Shown here in pieces: positions 25,791 through 34,076 of a stretch of 64,000 bases of DNA. The position numbers and the translations under genes were made by a program. How positions within the stretch are numbered: the first letter of the stretch is position 1; every line of letters begins with the position of its first letter. The notes under the pieces were generated by a model that was given only the letters and a program-made list of their open reading frames with translations, searched no databases and was not told the DNA's origin. The DNA is from JBBQZO01 sp038207625 (GTDB lineage Bacteria; Pseudomonadota; Gammaproteobacteria; Burkholderiales; Burkholderiaceae_D): assembly GCA_038207625.1 (NCBI GenBank), contig JBBQZO010000020.1, positions 43,024-107,023 on the forward strand. Direction: 5' to 3'.

Positions 25791-26771
25791 TCAGAAGAAC
25801 TTCTTCAGGTCCATGCCCGCGTACAGCGGCGCCACGTCGTTGTAGCCGTTGAACAGCAGCGTCTTGCGCTTTTTTTGCAGGAAGCCGTTCTCGCCGATGC
25901 GGTGCTCGGAGCCTTGCGACCAGCGCGGGTGGTCGACGTTTGGATTGACGTTGGAATAAAAACCGTATTCCTGCGGCGCCGACACGTTCCACGCGGTGCG
26001 CGGCTGCTCCCTGAGGAAGCGGATCTTGACTATCGATTTGGCCGACTTGAAGCCGTATTTCCACGGCAGCACGATGCGCACCGGCGCGCCGTTCTGGTTC
26101 GGCAGCGTCTGGCCGTACATGCCCAGCGTCAGTAGTGCCAGCGGATGATTCGCCTCGTCGATGCGCAAGCCTTCCACGTAAGGCCAGTTCAGCACCCGCC
26201 GGCCCAGCCCCGGCATCTGCTTCGGGTCAGCGAGGCTGGTGAACTCGACGTATTTTGCATGGCCGGTCGGCTCGACCTTTTTCATCAGTTCGGAAAACGA
26301 ATAGCCGATCCACGGTATCACCATCGACCAGCCTTCCACACAGCGCAGACGGTAGACGCGCTCTTCCAGCGGCGCCAGCTTCATCAACGCGTCCAGGTCG
26401 AGCGTCATCGGCTTGTTGACCTCGCCTTCGATGGTGACGGTCCAAGGACGGGTCTTGAGCGCGCCCGCCGTGACCGCCGGATCGGCCTTGTCGGTGCCGA
26501 ACTCATAGAAATTATTGTAGGTCGTCGCGTCCTTGAACGCGGTCTGCATTTCCAGCGCCGAATACGCGCCGTTGTGCTTGCCAGCCAGCGGCTGCGCACC
26601 GGGCGTGGCGGCGAACACCTCGCGATTGGCCATCTCGAACAGCGCGCTGCCAGACAGCGAACCGACCGCCAGCGACTTGATGAAACTGCGGCGCGATTCG
26701 AACACGGCGCGCGGCGTGATTTCAGAGGGATACGGCAGGTCAAGGCCGTTGGGGTGACGTGTGAACAGCAT
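25791..26771 (-). CDS. msrP: Periplasmic methionine sulfoxide reductase catalytic subunit MsrP (YedY)
   Basis: Molybdenum-cofactor enzyme that repairs oxidised methionines in periplasmic proteins. The 326-residue form from ATG 26771 is supported by an upstream GGGAG; the open frame extends 19 codons further. A twin-arginine signal SRRSFIK is at 26-32 followed by a weakly hydrophobic segment, consistent with Tat export of the folded molybdoprotein. Mo-ligand Cys144 is in LRCVEGWSMVIPW. It is followed one base later by msrQ. Confidence 0.95.
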   Translation of the reverse strand: MLFTRHPNGLDLPYPSEITPRAVFESRRSFIKSLAVGSLSGSALFEMANREVFAATPGAQPLAGKHNGAYSALEMQTAFKDATTYNNFYEFGTDKADPAVTAGALKTRPWTVTIEGEVNKPMTLDLDALMKLAPLEERVYRLRCVEGWSMVIPWIGYSFSELMKKVEPTGHAKYVEFTSLADPKQMPGLGRRVLNWPYVEGLRIDEANHPLALLTLGMYGQTLPNQNGAPVRIVLPWKYGFKSAKSIVKIRFLREQPRTAWNVSAPQEYGFYSNVNPNVDHPRWSQGSEHRIGENGFLQKKRKTLLFNGYNDVAPLYAGMDLKKFF

Positions 26772-26896
26772 GGCGAGGCTCCCGGTCTGCATGGACCAAT
26801 GGTGAAGGTGATGCTTGGTCTGCGCCAACCATCAAAACCTTACACCAGTGGCCCAAATCGGCCGCAGCACGCGCCGCGCCAGCCGGCGCGCAACGC

Positions 26897-28048
26897 TTAG
26901 AGCTTGCCGTAGGAGTGCAGGCCGGACAGGAACATGTTCACGCCCAGGAAGGCGAAGGTTGTCACCAACAGGCCGATCAGGGCCCACCAGGCGGCGCCAC
27001 GCCCGCGCAAACCCGACATCAGGCGCATGTGCAGCCAGGCCGCGTAGTTCAGCCAGACGATCAGCGCCCAGGTCTCTTTCGGATCCCACGACCAGTAGCC
27101 GCCCCACGCCTCGGCCGCCCACAGCGCGCCCAGAATGGTGGCCACCGTGAAGAAGGCGAAGCCCACCGAAATCGCCTTGTACATCACGTCGTCCAGCACC
27201 TCCAGCGACGGCAGGCGGTCGATCAGATAACCGTGCGACTTGAGCAGATAGGCTGCCGCCACCATGGCCGACAGCGCGAACGTGCCGTAGCCGATGAAGT
27301 TGGCCGGCACGTGGATTTTCATCCACCAGCTTTGCAGCGCCGGCACCAAAGGCTGGATGTCGGCCGCGTCACGCGTGACGGTGTACCACAACAAAAACGC
27401 CACCGCAGCCGAAATTACCGGCAACACGAACGCACCAAGCTGGCGCGTCGCGTAGCGCTGCTCGTAGTACAGGTAGAACATGGCGGTGATCATCGAAAAC
27501 AGCACGAACACTTCGTACAGGTTCGACACAGGAATGTGGCCGACGTCGGCGCCGATCAGGTAAGACTCGTACCAGCGCACCATCATGCCGGTGAAGCCCA
27601 TCACCACGGCGGCCCAGCACAGCACCGAGCCGACCGAGGAACCGAAGTCCGACCGTCCGGCCAGGCCGACCCAGTAAAACAGCGTCGAGAAGAAGAACAG
27701 CGCGCCCATCCACAGGATCGCCGATTGCGACGACAGCAGGTATTTGAGCAGGAATTTTTTGTTGGCCAGGTCGAGATTGCCCGCATACAGCGCGATCGAC
27801 GCGAACGCCAGCAGCGCGATCAGCGGCATCAGCCAGCGCACCGGCTTCCAGTGCCAGCCCAGCGCGGCGAAGGTGGGCGCGGCCAGCAGCAGGATCGCCT
27901 TTTCGTAGATGTCCATGGTACTGCCGTAGCGGTTCAAAGCGAACAGCGACGCGCCCATCAGCACGGCGGCGAATAGCCAGTCGAGCGTCGTCAAGCGCTT
28001 GAAGAAGCCCGGCGCCTGGGTGTAAGTGTGTGTTTGCGATAATTCCAT
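26897..28048 (-). CDS. ccsB: System II cytochrome c biogenesis protein CcsB (CcsA-type)
   Basis: Polytopic membrane protein that, with ResB, handles and attaches haem to periplasmic c-type apocytochromes. The 383-residue protein has about eight hydrophobic helices and the haem-handling tryptophan-rich motif WGGYWSWDPKETWAL near the C-terminus. Two adjacent ATGs (28051, 28048) follow GGAGACC; I use the second for spacing. It lies 45 bases after resB. Confidence 0.93.
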   Translation of the reverse strand: MELSQTHTYTQAPGFFKRLTTLDWLFAAVLMGASLFALNRYGSTMDIYEKAILLLAAPTFAALGWHWKPVRWLMPLIALLAFASIALYAGNLDLANKKFLLKYLLSSQSAILWMGALFFFSTLFYWVGLAGRSDFGSSVGSVLCWAAVVMGFTGMMVRWYESYLIGADVGHIPVSNLYEVFVLFSMITAMFYLYYEQRYATRQLGAFVLPVISAAVAFLLWYTVTRDAADIQPLVPALQSWWMKIHVPANFIGYGTFALSAMVAAAYLLKSHGYLIDRLPSLEVLDDVMYKAISVGFAFFTVATILGALWAAEAWGGYWSWDPKETWALIVWLNYAAWLHMRLMSGLRGRGAAWWALIGLLVTTFAFLGVNMFLSGLHSYGKL

Positions 28049-28093
28049 CATGGTCTCCAATACCGGCGCGCGCAAGGCGCGGCCGTGTCAAGC

Positions 28094-30190
28094 TTACGCC
28101 GATTGCGGCAGTGTCGTTTTCAGGCGCTCGAATTCGTGCTCGAAGTCGAGTGTCTTGCGCTGCGTGCTCATCGCCATCAGCGCATGCGCGCCGCCATGGC
28201 CGTCGTCCCTGATCCAGACCCACAGACGGCGCTCGCGGATGTAGAACATCGAGAACACGCCCAGCACCAGGAACAGGCAGCCCAGATACACCACCTTCTT
28301 GCCCGGCGTGCGCGTCACCTGCAGCACCGAGGCCTTGATTTCGACAAATTCGTCCAGCTGCAGATACACCGGCGCGCCATAAAAGCCGCTGTCGGACAGC
28401 GCATTCATCGACTGTTGCAGGAAGCGGCCATGCACCTCGTCGTCCGCCACCGGGGCCAGAGCGTCGCGTTCGCGCGCCGCTTGCCACAACTCCCACAGCG
28501 AGCGGTTGAGGATTTTCATGAAGATGTCGACTGTCTTTTCCTGCTCGGCCGGCGGGTTCTTTTCAAAGAAACGCGCCACCGCCAGATAGCCGGCCTGCTT
28601 GCCGTCGCCGGCAAAAATATCCAGGCTCTTCGCGCTGGCGGCCTGCAATTGCGGCTTGAAGACGCTGCTGCTGGCACTGGCCAACAGGGGCAAGGCGCGC
28701 TGCGCGTAGCGCTGTGCCGCCGTGGCACGCAGGGCCGGATCGGCCAGCGCCGCACGCAGGCGCATCCACTCCTTGACGGTATGCGCGTCATCGGCCGGAA
28801 TGCGCAGGAACTTGAACGGCTCGCTGGGCGAAGCGCGCATGCCGGTCAGGAACACGGAGACACCGTCGAGCAGCACCGGCTGCATGTAATTCTGATATTC
28901 GCGCGCCTGGCCGGTCTTGTCGCGCAGCTTGTAGCTCACGCTCGGGCCGAAGTTGCTCAGGTCCTTGCTGTTGGCGTTGCGCGCGGCCGAGCCGAGCCGC
29001 TTGTCCAGGCCAACGGCGAACTGCTCGTTCAGACTCTGGCCCTTGGTGACGGCGCGCAGGTCGGCGCCGGTGTTCTCGACGTTGAACGCGCGAAAAGCCG
29101 ACCATTCCACCGAATAGCTGTCGCCGCCGCGTACCAGCGGCGTGGCGCCACCGACATCACCGGCCAGCGCGAACGGCGCGCTCTCGGTCCCCGCCATTGG
29201 AAAGCCCGTCAGTTTGAGCTTGGTGCCGCCGTCTTCAAAGCTCGACTGAAACAGCGCATAACCCTTGTAGATCAGCGGATGGTTGACCTGTATCGTGGCC
29301 GGAAACGTCGCGCCTGTTTCATGGTCCTTGATCACCACGTCGCTGGCAAACAGCTTGGGCATGCCGGTCGAGTAGAAGTCGATATTGAATTTGTTGAGAT
29401 GGATCGTGAACGGCAGATCCTGCACCAGCACGCCGCTCGGTTGCGCGATGATGGCCACGTTGCTGCTGCCGCCTTCGGAAATCATGGTGCTGCCGCGGAA
29501 GGTCGGATTGCCCAACCCAAGCCGGTGCTGCGGTGGAATGTCGGCGATCACGCCGCTGCCGGTGAAGGGCGTCTTGCCCATGAACCATTGCTGGAAGTGG
29601 ACCGGCATGTCCGAGTCGAGCAGGCCGCCAATGCAGATGATGACGATGGCGCTGTGCGCGAAGATGTAGCCGAACTTGTGGCCGGCGCCCTGCTTGGCCA
29701 CCACCAGCGTGGCCACGTCTTTGTCGACGATGCGGGTGCGGTAGCCGGCGTGGCGCAGGCGCAGCGCGCTCTGCTCGGCCAGTGCGACGGCGCTCATCGG
29801 CGCGTTCCACTCGGTCTTGTGATGGAAGTTGCGCAGCGACTGTTCGCGCACCTGTTCACGCCAGCTGCGCATGTCTTTCACCATCTTGGGCGCGTTGCGG
29901 ATGATGCACAGCGACGTCGACGTCACCAGGCAGCCCAGCAGCAGCATGAACCACCAGGCCGAGTACACCGCGTACAGGCCCAGCTTGCGGAACACCTCGA
30001 ACCAGAACGGGCCGAACTGGCTCACGTAATTGGGCAGCGGCTCGTTTTGCTTCATCACGGTGCCGATGATGGCGGCGATGGCGATCATCGCCAGCATGCC
30101 GATCGCAAAGCGCATCGACGACACCAGTTCGACCAAGTCGGCCAGCGCGCGGCGGCGCGTTGTCAGTTCAATTCCGGTGCTGCTCATCAT
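28094..30190 (-). CDS. resB: System II cytochrome c biogenesis protein ResB (Ccs1)
   Basis: Membrane partner of CcsB in System II cytochrome c maturation. The protein from ATG 30190 is 698 residues, starting MMSSTGIELTTRRRA. Three transmembrane helices lie in the first 160 residues or so (MRFAIGMLAMIAIAAIIGTV; AWWFMLLLGCLVTSTSLCII; FGYIFAHSAIVIICIGGLL), then a long periplasmic domain and a last helix near VVYLGCLFLVLGVFSMFYI. Length is that of betaproteobacterial ResB. It is followed by ccsB and preceded by a terminator that separates it from the cytochrome c4 gene. Confidence 0.94.
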   Translation of the reverse strand: MMSSTGIELTTRRRALADLVELVSSMRFAIGMLAMIAIAAIIGTVMKQNEPLPNYVSQFGPFWFEVFRKLGLYAVYSAWWFMLLLGCLVTSTSLCIIRNAPKMVKDMRSWREQVREQSLRNFHHKTEWNAPMSAVALAEQSALRLRHAGYRTRIVDKDVATLVVAKQGAGHKFGYIFAHSAIVIICIGGLLDSDMPVHFQQWFMGKTPFTGSGVIADIPPQHRLGLGNPTFRGSTMISEGGSSNVAIIAQPSGVLVQDLPFTIHLNKFNIDFYSTGMPKLFASDVVIKDHETGATFPATIQVNHPLIYKGYALFQSSFEDGGTKLKLTGFPMAGTESAPFALAGDVGGATPLVRGGDSYSVEWSAFRAFNVENTGADLRAVTKGQSLNEQFAVGLDKRLGSAARNANSKDLSNFGPSVSYKLRDKTGQAREYQNYMQPVLLDGVSVFLTGMRASPSEPFKFLRIPADDAHTVKEWMRLRAALADPALRATAAQRYAQRALPLLASASSSVFKPQLQAASAKSLDIFAGDGKQAGYLAVARFFEKNPPAEQEKTVDIFMKILNRSLWELWQAARERDALAPVADDEVHGRFLQQSMNALSDSGFYGAPVYLQLDEFVEIKASVLQVTRTPGKKVVYLGCLFLVLGVFSMFYIRERRLWVWIRDDGHGGAHALMAMSTQRKTLDFEHEFERLKTTLPQSA

Positions 30191-30224
30191 TTGACACGAT
30201 CCCAAAGACCTGCGCGCTCCAAAC

Positions 30225-30255
30225 AAAAAGGGCAGCCCGCTTGCGCCGCTGCCCT
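30225..30255 (-). terminator. Intrinsic terminator after cytochrome c4
   Basis: On the minus strand AGGGCAGC (30255-30248) pairs with GCTGCCCT (30236-30229), followed by TTTTT down to 30225. It lies about 43 bases after the cytochrome gene stop and 35 before the resB start. Confidence 0.85.
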
Positions 30256-30297
30256 TCGTCCATCCTTGTCACAGCCGCATGGCGCGGCCGGCAATGC

Positions 30298-30990
30298 TTA
30301 CTTCAGGCCGGCGACGTAGTCCGACACGGCTTTCATTTCCTCATCGGACAGGCGCTTGGCCAGCGTTGCCATCGGCACGCTGTTTTTGCGCGCGCCCGAT
30401 TTGAACGCGTTCAGTTGGGCGATGGCGTAGTCCTGATGCTGGCCAGCGAGCGCAGGATACTGGTTCGGCATGCCGTGACCGTTGGCGCCGTGGCAGCTGG
30501 CGCAGGCGGCGACGCTCTTCTCGGCGATACCGCCGCGATAGATCTTCTTGCCCAGGTCGACCGTGTCCTTGCTTTTCGCGGCGCCCGGCTTGGCCACTTG
30601 CTGCGACAGGTAGGCGGCGATGTTCTTTTTCTCGTCGTCGGTGAGCATCTTGGCGTAGGTCGTCATCACCGCCTGGTTGCGATCGGCCGTGGTAAAGTTC
30701 GACAGCTGCTTGTAGATGTAGGCTTCGTGCTGGCCGGCCAGTTTCGGATTGCTGGCGATGGTCGAATTGCCGCCCGCGCCATGGCAGGTGACGCATGCTG
30801 GCAGGCTGCGCGCGGCGTCGCCGTCGGTGAACAGGCTGGCACCCTTGGCAGCATCGGCCTTGGCGGCGACTGCTTCTTGGTGAGCCGCGGGTTGTGCCGA
30901 TTTTGCCTCTTCGGCCGCGGCGGCAATGCCGGACACGACCAGGGTCGCGACGAACAAGGATTTCACAAATGGTAGAAACGCACGATTCAT
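30298..30990 (-). CDS. Dihaem cytochrome c4-type protein
   Basis: Periplasmic or membrane-associated electron carrier with two haem c groups, commonly donating electrons to terminal oxidases. The 230-residue protein has a Sec signal ending near AAAAE, haem motifs CVTCH (66-70) and CASCH (163-167), and repeated axial-Met-type segments (AVMTTYAKML and SVPMATLAKRL), indicating two homologous class I cytochrome halves as in cytochrome c4. Located next to the resB-ccsB maturation genes that would attach its haems, but separated from them by a terminator. Confidence 0.92.
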   Translation of the reverse strand: MNRAFLPFVKSLFVATLVVSGIAAAAEEAKSAQPAAHQEAVAAKADAAKGASLFTDGDAARSLPACVTCHGAGGNSTIASNPKLAGQHEAYIYKQLSNFTTADRNQAVMTTYAKMLTDDEKKNIAAYLSQQVAKPGAAKSKDTVDLGKKIYRGGIAEKSVAACASCHGANGHGMPNQYPALAGQHQDYAIAQLNAFKSGARKNSVPMATLAKRLSDEEMKAVSDYVAGLK

Positions 30991-31179
30991 TCAAACACCC
31001 TGAGACTAGTAGAAAATTCGTTGTGGTCGATTGCGGCGCAGGGCATGTGGCGTCCAAATGGCACGACTTTCACCTTCTTTGCGCGGCACAGCTTTTGCAT
31101 TGCATCAATTCGTAACCCCTTATTGTACAATAGCTTCCTCGCGTTATCGCCCCCTTTTGTTGCATTTTCTAAGCATTCC

Positions 31180-31908
31180 ATGTCCAAACTCTGGCAAGCC
31201 CGCTTCTATACGACCGTCAACGCACTGCGTGAACTGCCTGAAACCCAGATTCCCGAAGTCGCTTTCGCGGGTCGTTCCAACGCCGGTAAATCAACCGCCA
31301 TCAACCTGCTGTGCAACCAGAAGGGGCTGGCGTTCGCCTCGAAGACCCCGGGCCGGACCCAGCACATCAACTACTTTTCGATCGGTGGCGCGCATGTCGG
31401 CCAGCATCGCAAAGACCCCACCATCGTCGCCGAGATCGAAGGCATGCTGGTCGACTTGCCCGGCTACGGCTACGCCGAAGTGTCCGGCTCGGCCAAGCAG
31501 CACTGGCAGCGCCTGCTGGGCGACTACGTGCAGCGGCGCGACCAACTGGCCGCGCTGGTGCTGATCATGGATTCGCGCCGCCCGTTCACCGACCTCGATA
31601 TCCAGATGCTCGAATGGTTCGCCCCCACCGGCAAACCGATCCACTGCATCCTCACCAAGGTCGACAAGCTCAATCGCAACGAGTCGACCAACGCGCTGCG
31701 CCAGGCGCGCGCCACGCTGGAGAGCTATGTCGACGAAGAGGGCAACGGTTTCCCGTTCACGGTGCAGTTGTTCTCGGCCTTGAAGCGGATCGGCCTGGAA
31801 GAGGCGAACGACAAGATCATCTCGCTGCTGGGCATTTCGGCCGACAGCGCGCCGCTGCAGGTCGACCAGATCGACCCGGACGCGGCCGCCGCCAGCGACG
31901 ACGAATAA
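31180..31908 (+). CDS. engB: Ribosome-biogenesis GTPase EngB (YihA/YsxC)
   Basis: Essential GTPase involved in large-subunit maturation. The 242-residue protein from ATG 31180 shows G1 GRSNAGKST (31-39), the switch-region TPGRTQHINYF, G3 DLPGYGYAEV, G4 TKVDK and a C-terminal acidic tail. The frame is open upstream but the family start is MSKLWQARF. A TACAAT -10-like hexamer lies at 31126-31131, without a good -35. It diverges from the cytochrome c4 gene. Confidence 0.95.
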   Translation: MSKLWQARFYTTVNALRELPETQIPEVAFAGRSNAGKSTAINLLCNQKGLAFASKTPGRTQHINYFSIGGAHVGQHRKDPTIVAEIEGMLVDLPGYGYAEVSGSAKQHWQRLLGDYVQRRDQLAALVLIMDSRRPFTDLDIQMLEWFAPTGKPIHCILTKVDKLNRNESTNALRQARATLESYVDEEGNGFPFTVQLFSALKRIGLEEANDKIISLLGISADSAPLQVDQIDPDAAAASDDE

Positions 31909-31985
31909 GCTACTCCACACCGGCCTGGTTGCGGGCGGTGCCTGCGCCGGGCTGTCCTATAACGTCTATTTAGGATCTGTCCGCG

Positions 31986-32996
31986 ATGTCCAACTCCCCC
32001 GTCCACTACCCTGCCACCCGCATGCGGCGCATGCGCCGCGACCCGTTCTCGCGCGCGCTGATGCGCGAGAACGTGATCACCTCGTCGGACCTGATCTACC
32101 CGGTGTTCATCCGCGAAGGCAACAACCTGCGCGAGCCGATCGGCTCGATGCCCGGCATCGAGCGCATGACGGTCGACCTGCTGTTGAAAGTGGCCGAGGA
32201 ATGCGTGGCGCTGGGTATCCCCGTGCTGGCGCTGTTCCCGGTGATCGACTCGGCTTTGAAAACGCCCGACGGCGTCGAGGCGACCAATCCGCAAGGACTG
32301 GTGCCGCGCGCCGTGCGCGAACTGAAGGCGCGCTTTCCCGAGCTGGGCGTTCTGACCGACATCGCGCTCGACCCGTACACCAGCCACGGCCAGGACGGTC
32401 TGATCGACGCCAACGGCTACGTGCTCAATGACGAAACCTGCGCGATGCTGGTGCGTCAGGCGCTGTGCCACGCCGCCGCCGGCGTGGACGTGGTGGCGCC
32501 GTCGGACATGATGGACGGACGCATCGGCGCGATCCGCAACGCGCTCGAACAGCACGGCCACATCCACACCCGCATCATGGCCTACTCGGCAAAATATGCA
32601 TCGGCGTTCTACGGCCCGTTTCGCGAAGCGGTCGGTTCGGGCGGCAACCTGGGCAAGAGCGACAAGAACACTTACCAGATGGATCCGGCCAATGGCGACG
32701 AGGCGCTGCGCGAAGTGGCGCTCGACATCGCCGAGGGCGCCGACATGGTGATGGTCAAGCCGGGCATGCCATATCTGGACGTGCTGCGCCGCGTGAAGGA
32801 CGAATTCAGAGTGCCCACCTTCGCCTACCAGGTCAGCGGCGAATACGCGATGCTCAAGGCGGCCGCGCAAAACGGCTGGCTCGATCACGACAAGGTGATG
32901 ATGGAATCGATGATGGCGTTCAAGCGCGCCGGCGCCGATGGCGTGCTGACCTACTTTGCGCTCGACATCGCGCGCATCCTGAAGGCGCGCGCCTAA
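31986..32996 (+). CDS. hemB: Delta-aminolevulinic acid dehydratase (porphobilinogen synthase)
   Basis: Condenses two 5-aminolevulinate molecules to porphobilinogen in haem biosynthesis. The 336-residue protein contains the Schiff-base lysines in SAKYASAFYGPFREA (near 205) and MVKPGMPYLD (near 257). The metal region DIALDPYTSHGQDG lacks the triple-Cys zinc site, matching the Mg-dependent, Asp-rich form usual in proteobacteria. A TATAAC sequence at 31958-31963 could be a -10. Haem synthesis next to engB and near cytochrome genes is a common betaproteobacterial arrangement. Confidence 0.96.
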   Translation: MSNSPVHYPATRMRRMRRDPFSRALMRENVITSSDLIYPVFIREGNNLREPIGSMPGIERMTVDLLLKVAEECVALGIPVLALFPVIDSALKTPDGVEATNPQGLVPRAVRELKARFPELGVLTDIALDPYTSHGQDGLIDANGYVLNDETCAMLVRQALCHAAAGVDVVAPSDMMDGRIGAIRNALEQHGHIHTRIMAYSAKYASAFYGPFREAVGSGGNLGKSDKNTYQMDPANGDEALREVALDIAEGADMVMVKPGMPYLDVLRRVKDEFRVPTFAYQVSGEYAMLKAAAQNGWLDHDKVMMESMMAFKRAGADGVLTYFALDIARILKARA

Positions 32997-33003
32997 GGCC
33001 GGG

Positions 33004-33037
33004 CCGCCGCCACTCCCGCAGCTAGTGGGAGCGGCGG
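33004..33037. terminator. Imperfect hairpin between convergent hemB and the TonB-like gene
   Basis: CCGCCGC (33004-33010) pairs with GCGGCGG (33031-33037), extended by TCCC/GGGA after a 3-base bulge. It starts 8 bases after the hemB stop and covers the end of the opposing gene. No T-run, so weak or Rho-assisted at best. Confidence 0.4.
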
Positions 33038-33882
33038 TTCGGGAACATCTCGAGCATCAGGAAGGCCTGCAATTCGGCCGTGTCGGCCACCCGCGCACTC
33101 ATCGGCACGGCGCGTCCCAGGCGGCGCGAATCCCAGGTGAAGTCGCCCGGTTTCTCCTTGCGGATCATCTCGATCATCTTCTTCACGATCGCCGTCTCGA
33201 TATCGGGCTCGTTGCCCAGTTCGACCGTCACCTGGGTGCTCCACTTGCGCTTGAAGTTTGGATTCCACGTGCGGAATTTGACTTCCGCGCCGTGGAAACT
33301 CTGGCTGACGATGGAGAACATGCCACCCGAATCATCCCGGTCCGAGCCGGCGCTCTTGCCGTTGGCGGCAGCGATATTGGCCTTGCCGATGCGTGCGGCG
33401 CGCTCGCCTTCGGTTTCCTCGGGCGCCGCGTTGTCGCTCTGGGCCGCGGCCGCGCGTTGCTTGCGCCGTTCGGCGATGCGCGCCTCGAAATCCTCGGTCG
33501 GCGCGGCCACCAGATTGGGCACCGGCTTGACCTCGATCGGTTTCTCATCGGGCGGATGGATGGTGTTGGCCAAGCGGCGAATATCGGTCACAGCCGCCTT
33601 GGGCGCCTGTTTCGGTTTCGGCTTGCGCTCGACCTGCTTGGGGGTGGGCTTGCTCGCCTTGGGCGCGGCGAGCATGATCTCGACGCCGGCCGGCGGCGCG
33701 GAATGGGTTTCGACGGTGTTACGGATCAAGAGCAGCAGCAGCACCAGCAGATGCAGCACGATCGTCGCAGTGATGCCAACCTTGTTCGAGCGCGGCTTGT
33801 CCCCGTAGCTGGCCGCGCGGATATGTCCGCAATGCTCGCACTGACTGTGATCGTCCGACGGTGAATGAGAATGGTCACGCAA
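33022..33882 (-). CDS. Single-pass membrane protein with TonB-like architecture, function unknown
   Basis: Not recognised as a known family. From the proposed TTG start (33882) it has 286 residues: a short His/Cys-containing cytoplasmic part with a C-x-x-C pair (SQCEHCGHIRA), one transmembrane helix (ATIVLHLLVLLLLLI, about 40-55), a Pro/Lys-rich extended region (KPTPKQVERKPKPKQAPK), an Ala/charged linker, and a C-terminal globular part of about 110 residues starting near GMFSIVSQSFHGAEVKFRTWNP. This is the layout of TonB-like periplasm-spanning proteins, but the TonB C-terminal signature is not evident. The start is uncertain: no ATG with a ribosome-binding site exists near the transmembrane helix, and a GTG near 33948 is an alternative. 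Confidence 0.68.
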   Translation of the reverse strand: MRDHSHSPSDDHSQCEHCGHIRAASYGDKPRSNKVGITATIVLHLLVLLLLLIRNTVETHSAPPAGVEIMLAAPKASKPTPKQVERKPKPKQAPKAAVTDIRRLANTIHPPDEKPIEVKPVPNLVAAPTEDFEARIAERRKQRAAAAQSDNAAPEETEGERAARIGKANIAAANGKSAGSDRDDSGGMFSIVSQSFHGAEVKFRTWNPNFKRKWSTQVTVELGNEPDIETAIVKKMIEMIRKEKPGDFTWDSRRLGRAVPMSARVADTAELQAFLMLEMFPNRRSH

Positions 33883-34076
33883 AATAAATACGGCTTTCTT
33901 CGGTACGGCGTCAGCGAAATGCGGCAAGTGTGCCAGAGTCTGCACGGTTTGGGAATCGCCCGCACGCGTCCGATGGGAAGGGCGTGAAGGCGCGGCCGTG
34001 CGCAGCTGCGGCGAGGATACCCCATCAGGATACAAGATGTGGGTCTTGAGGGATGTTACGGTATGTATCAAGGACG

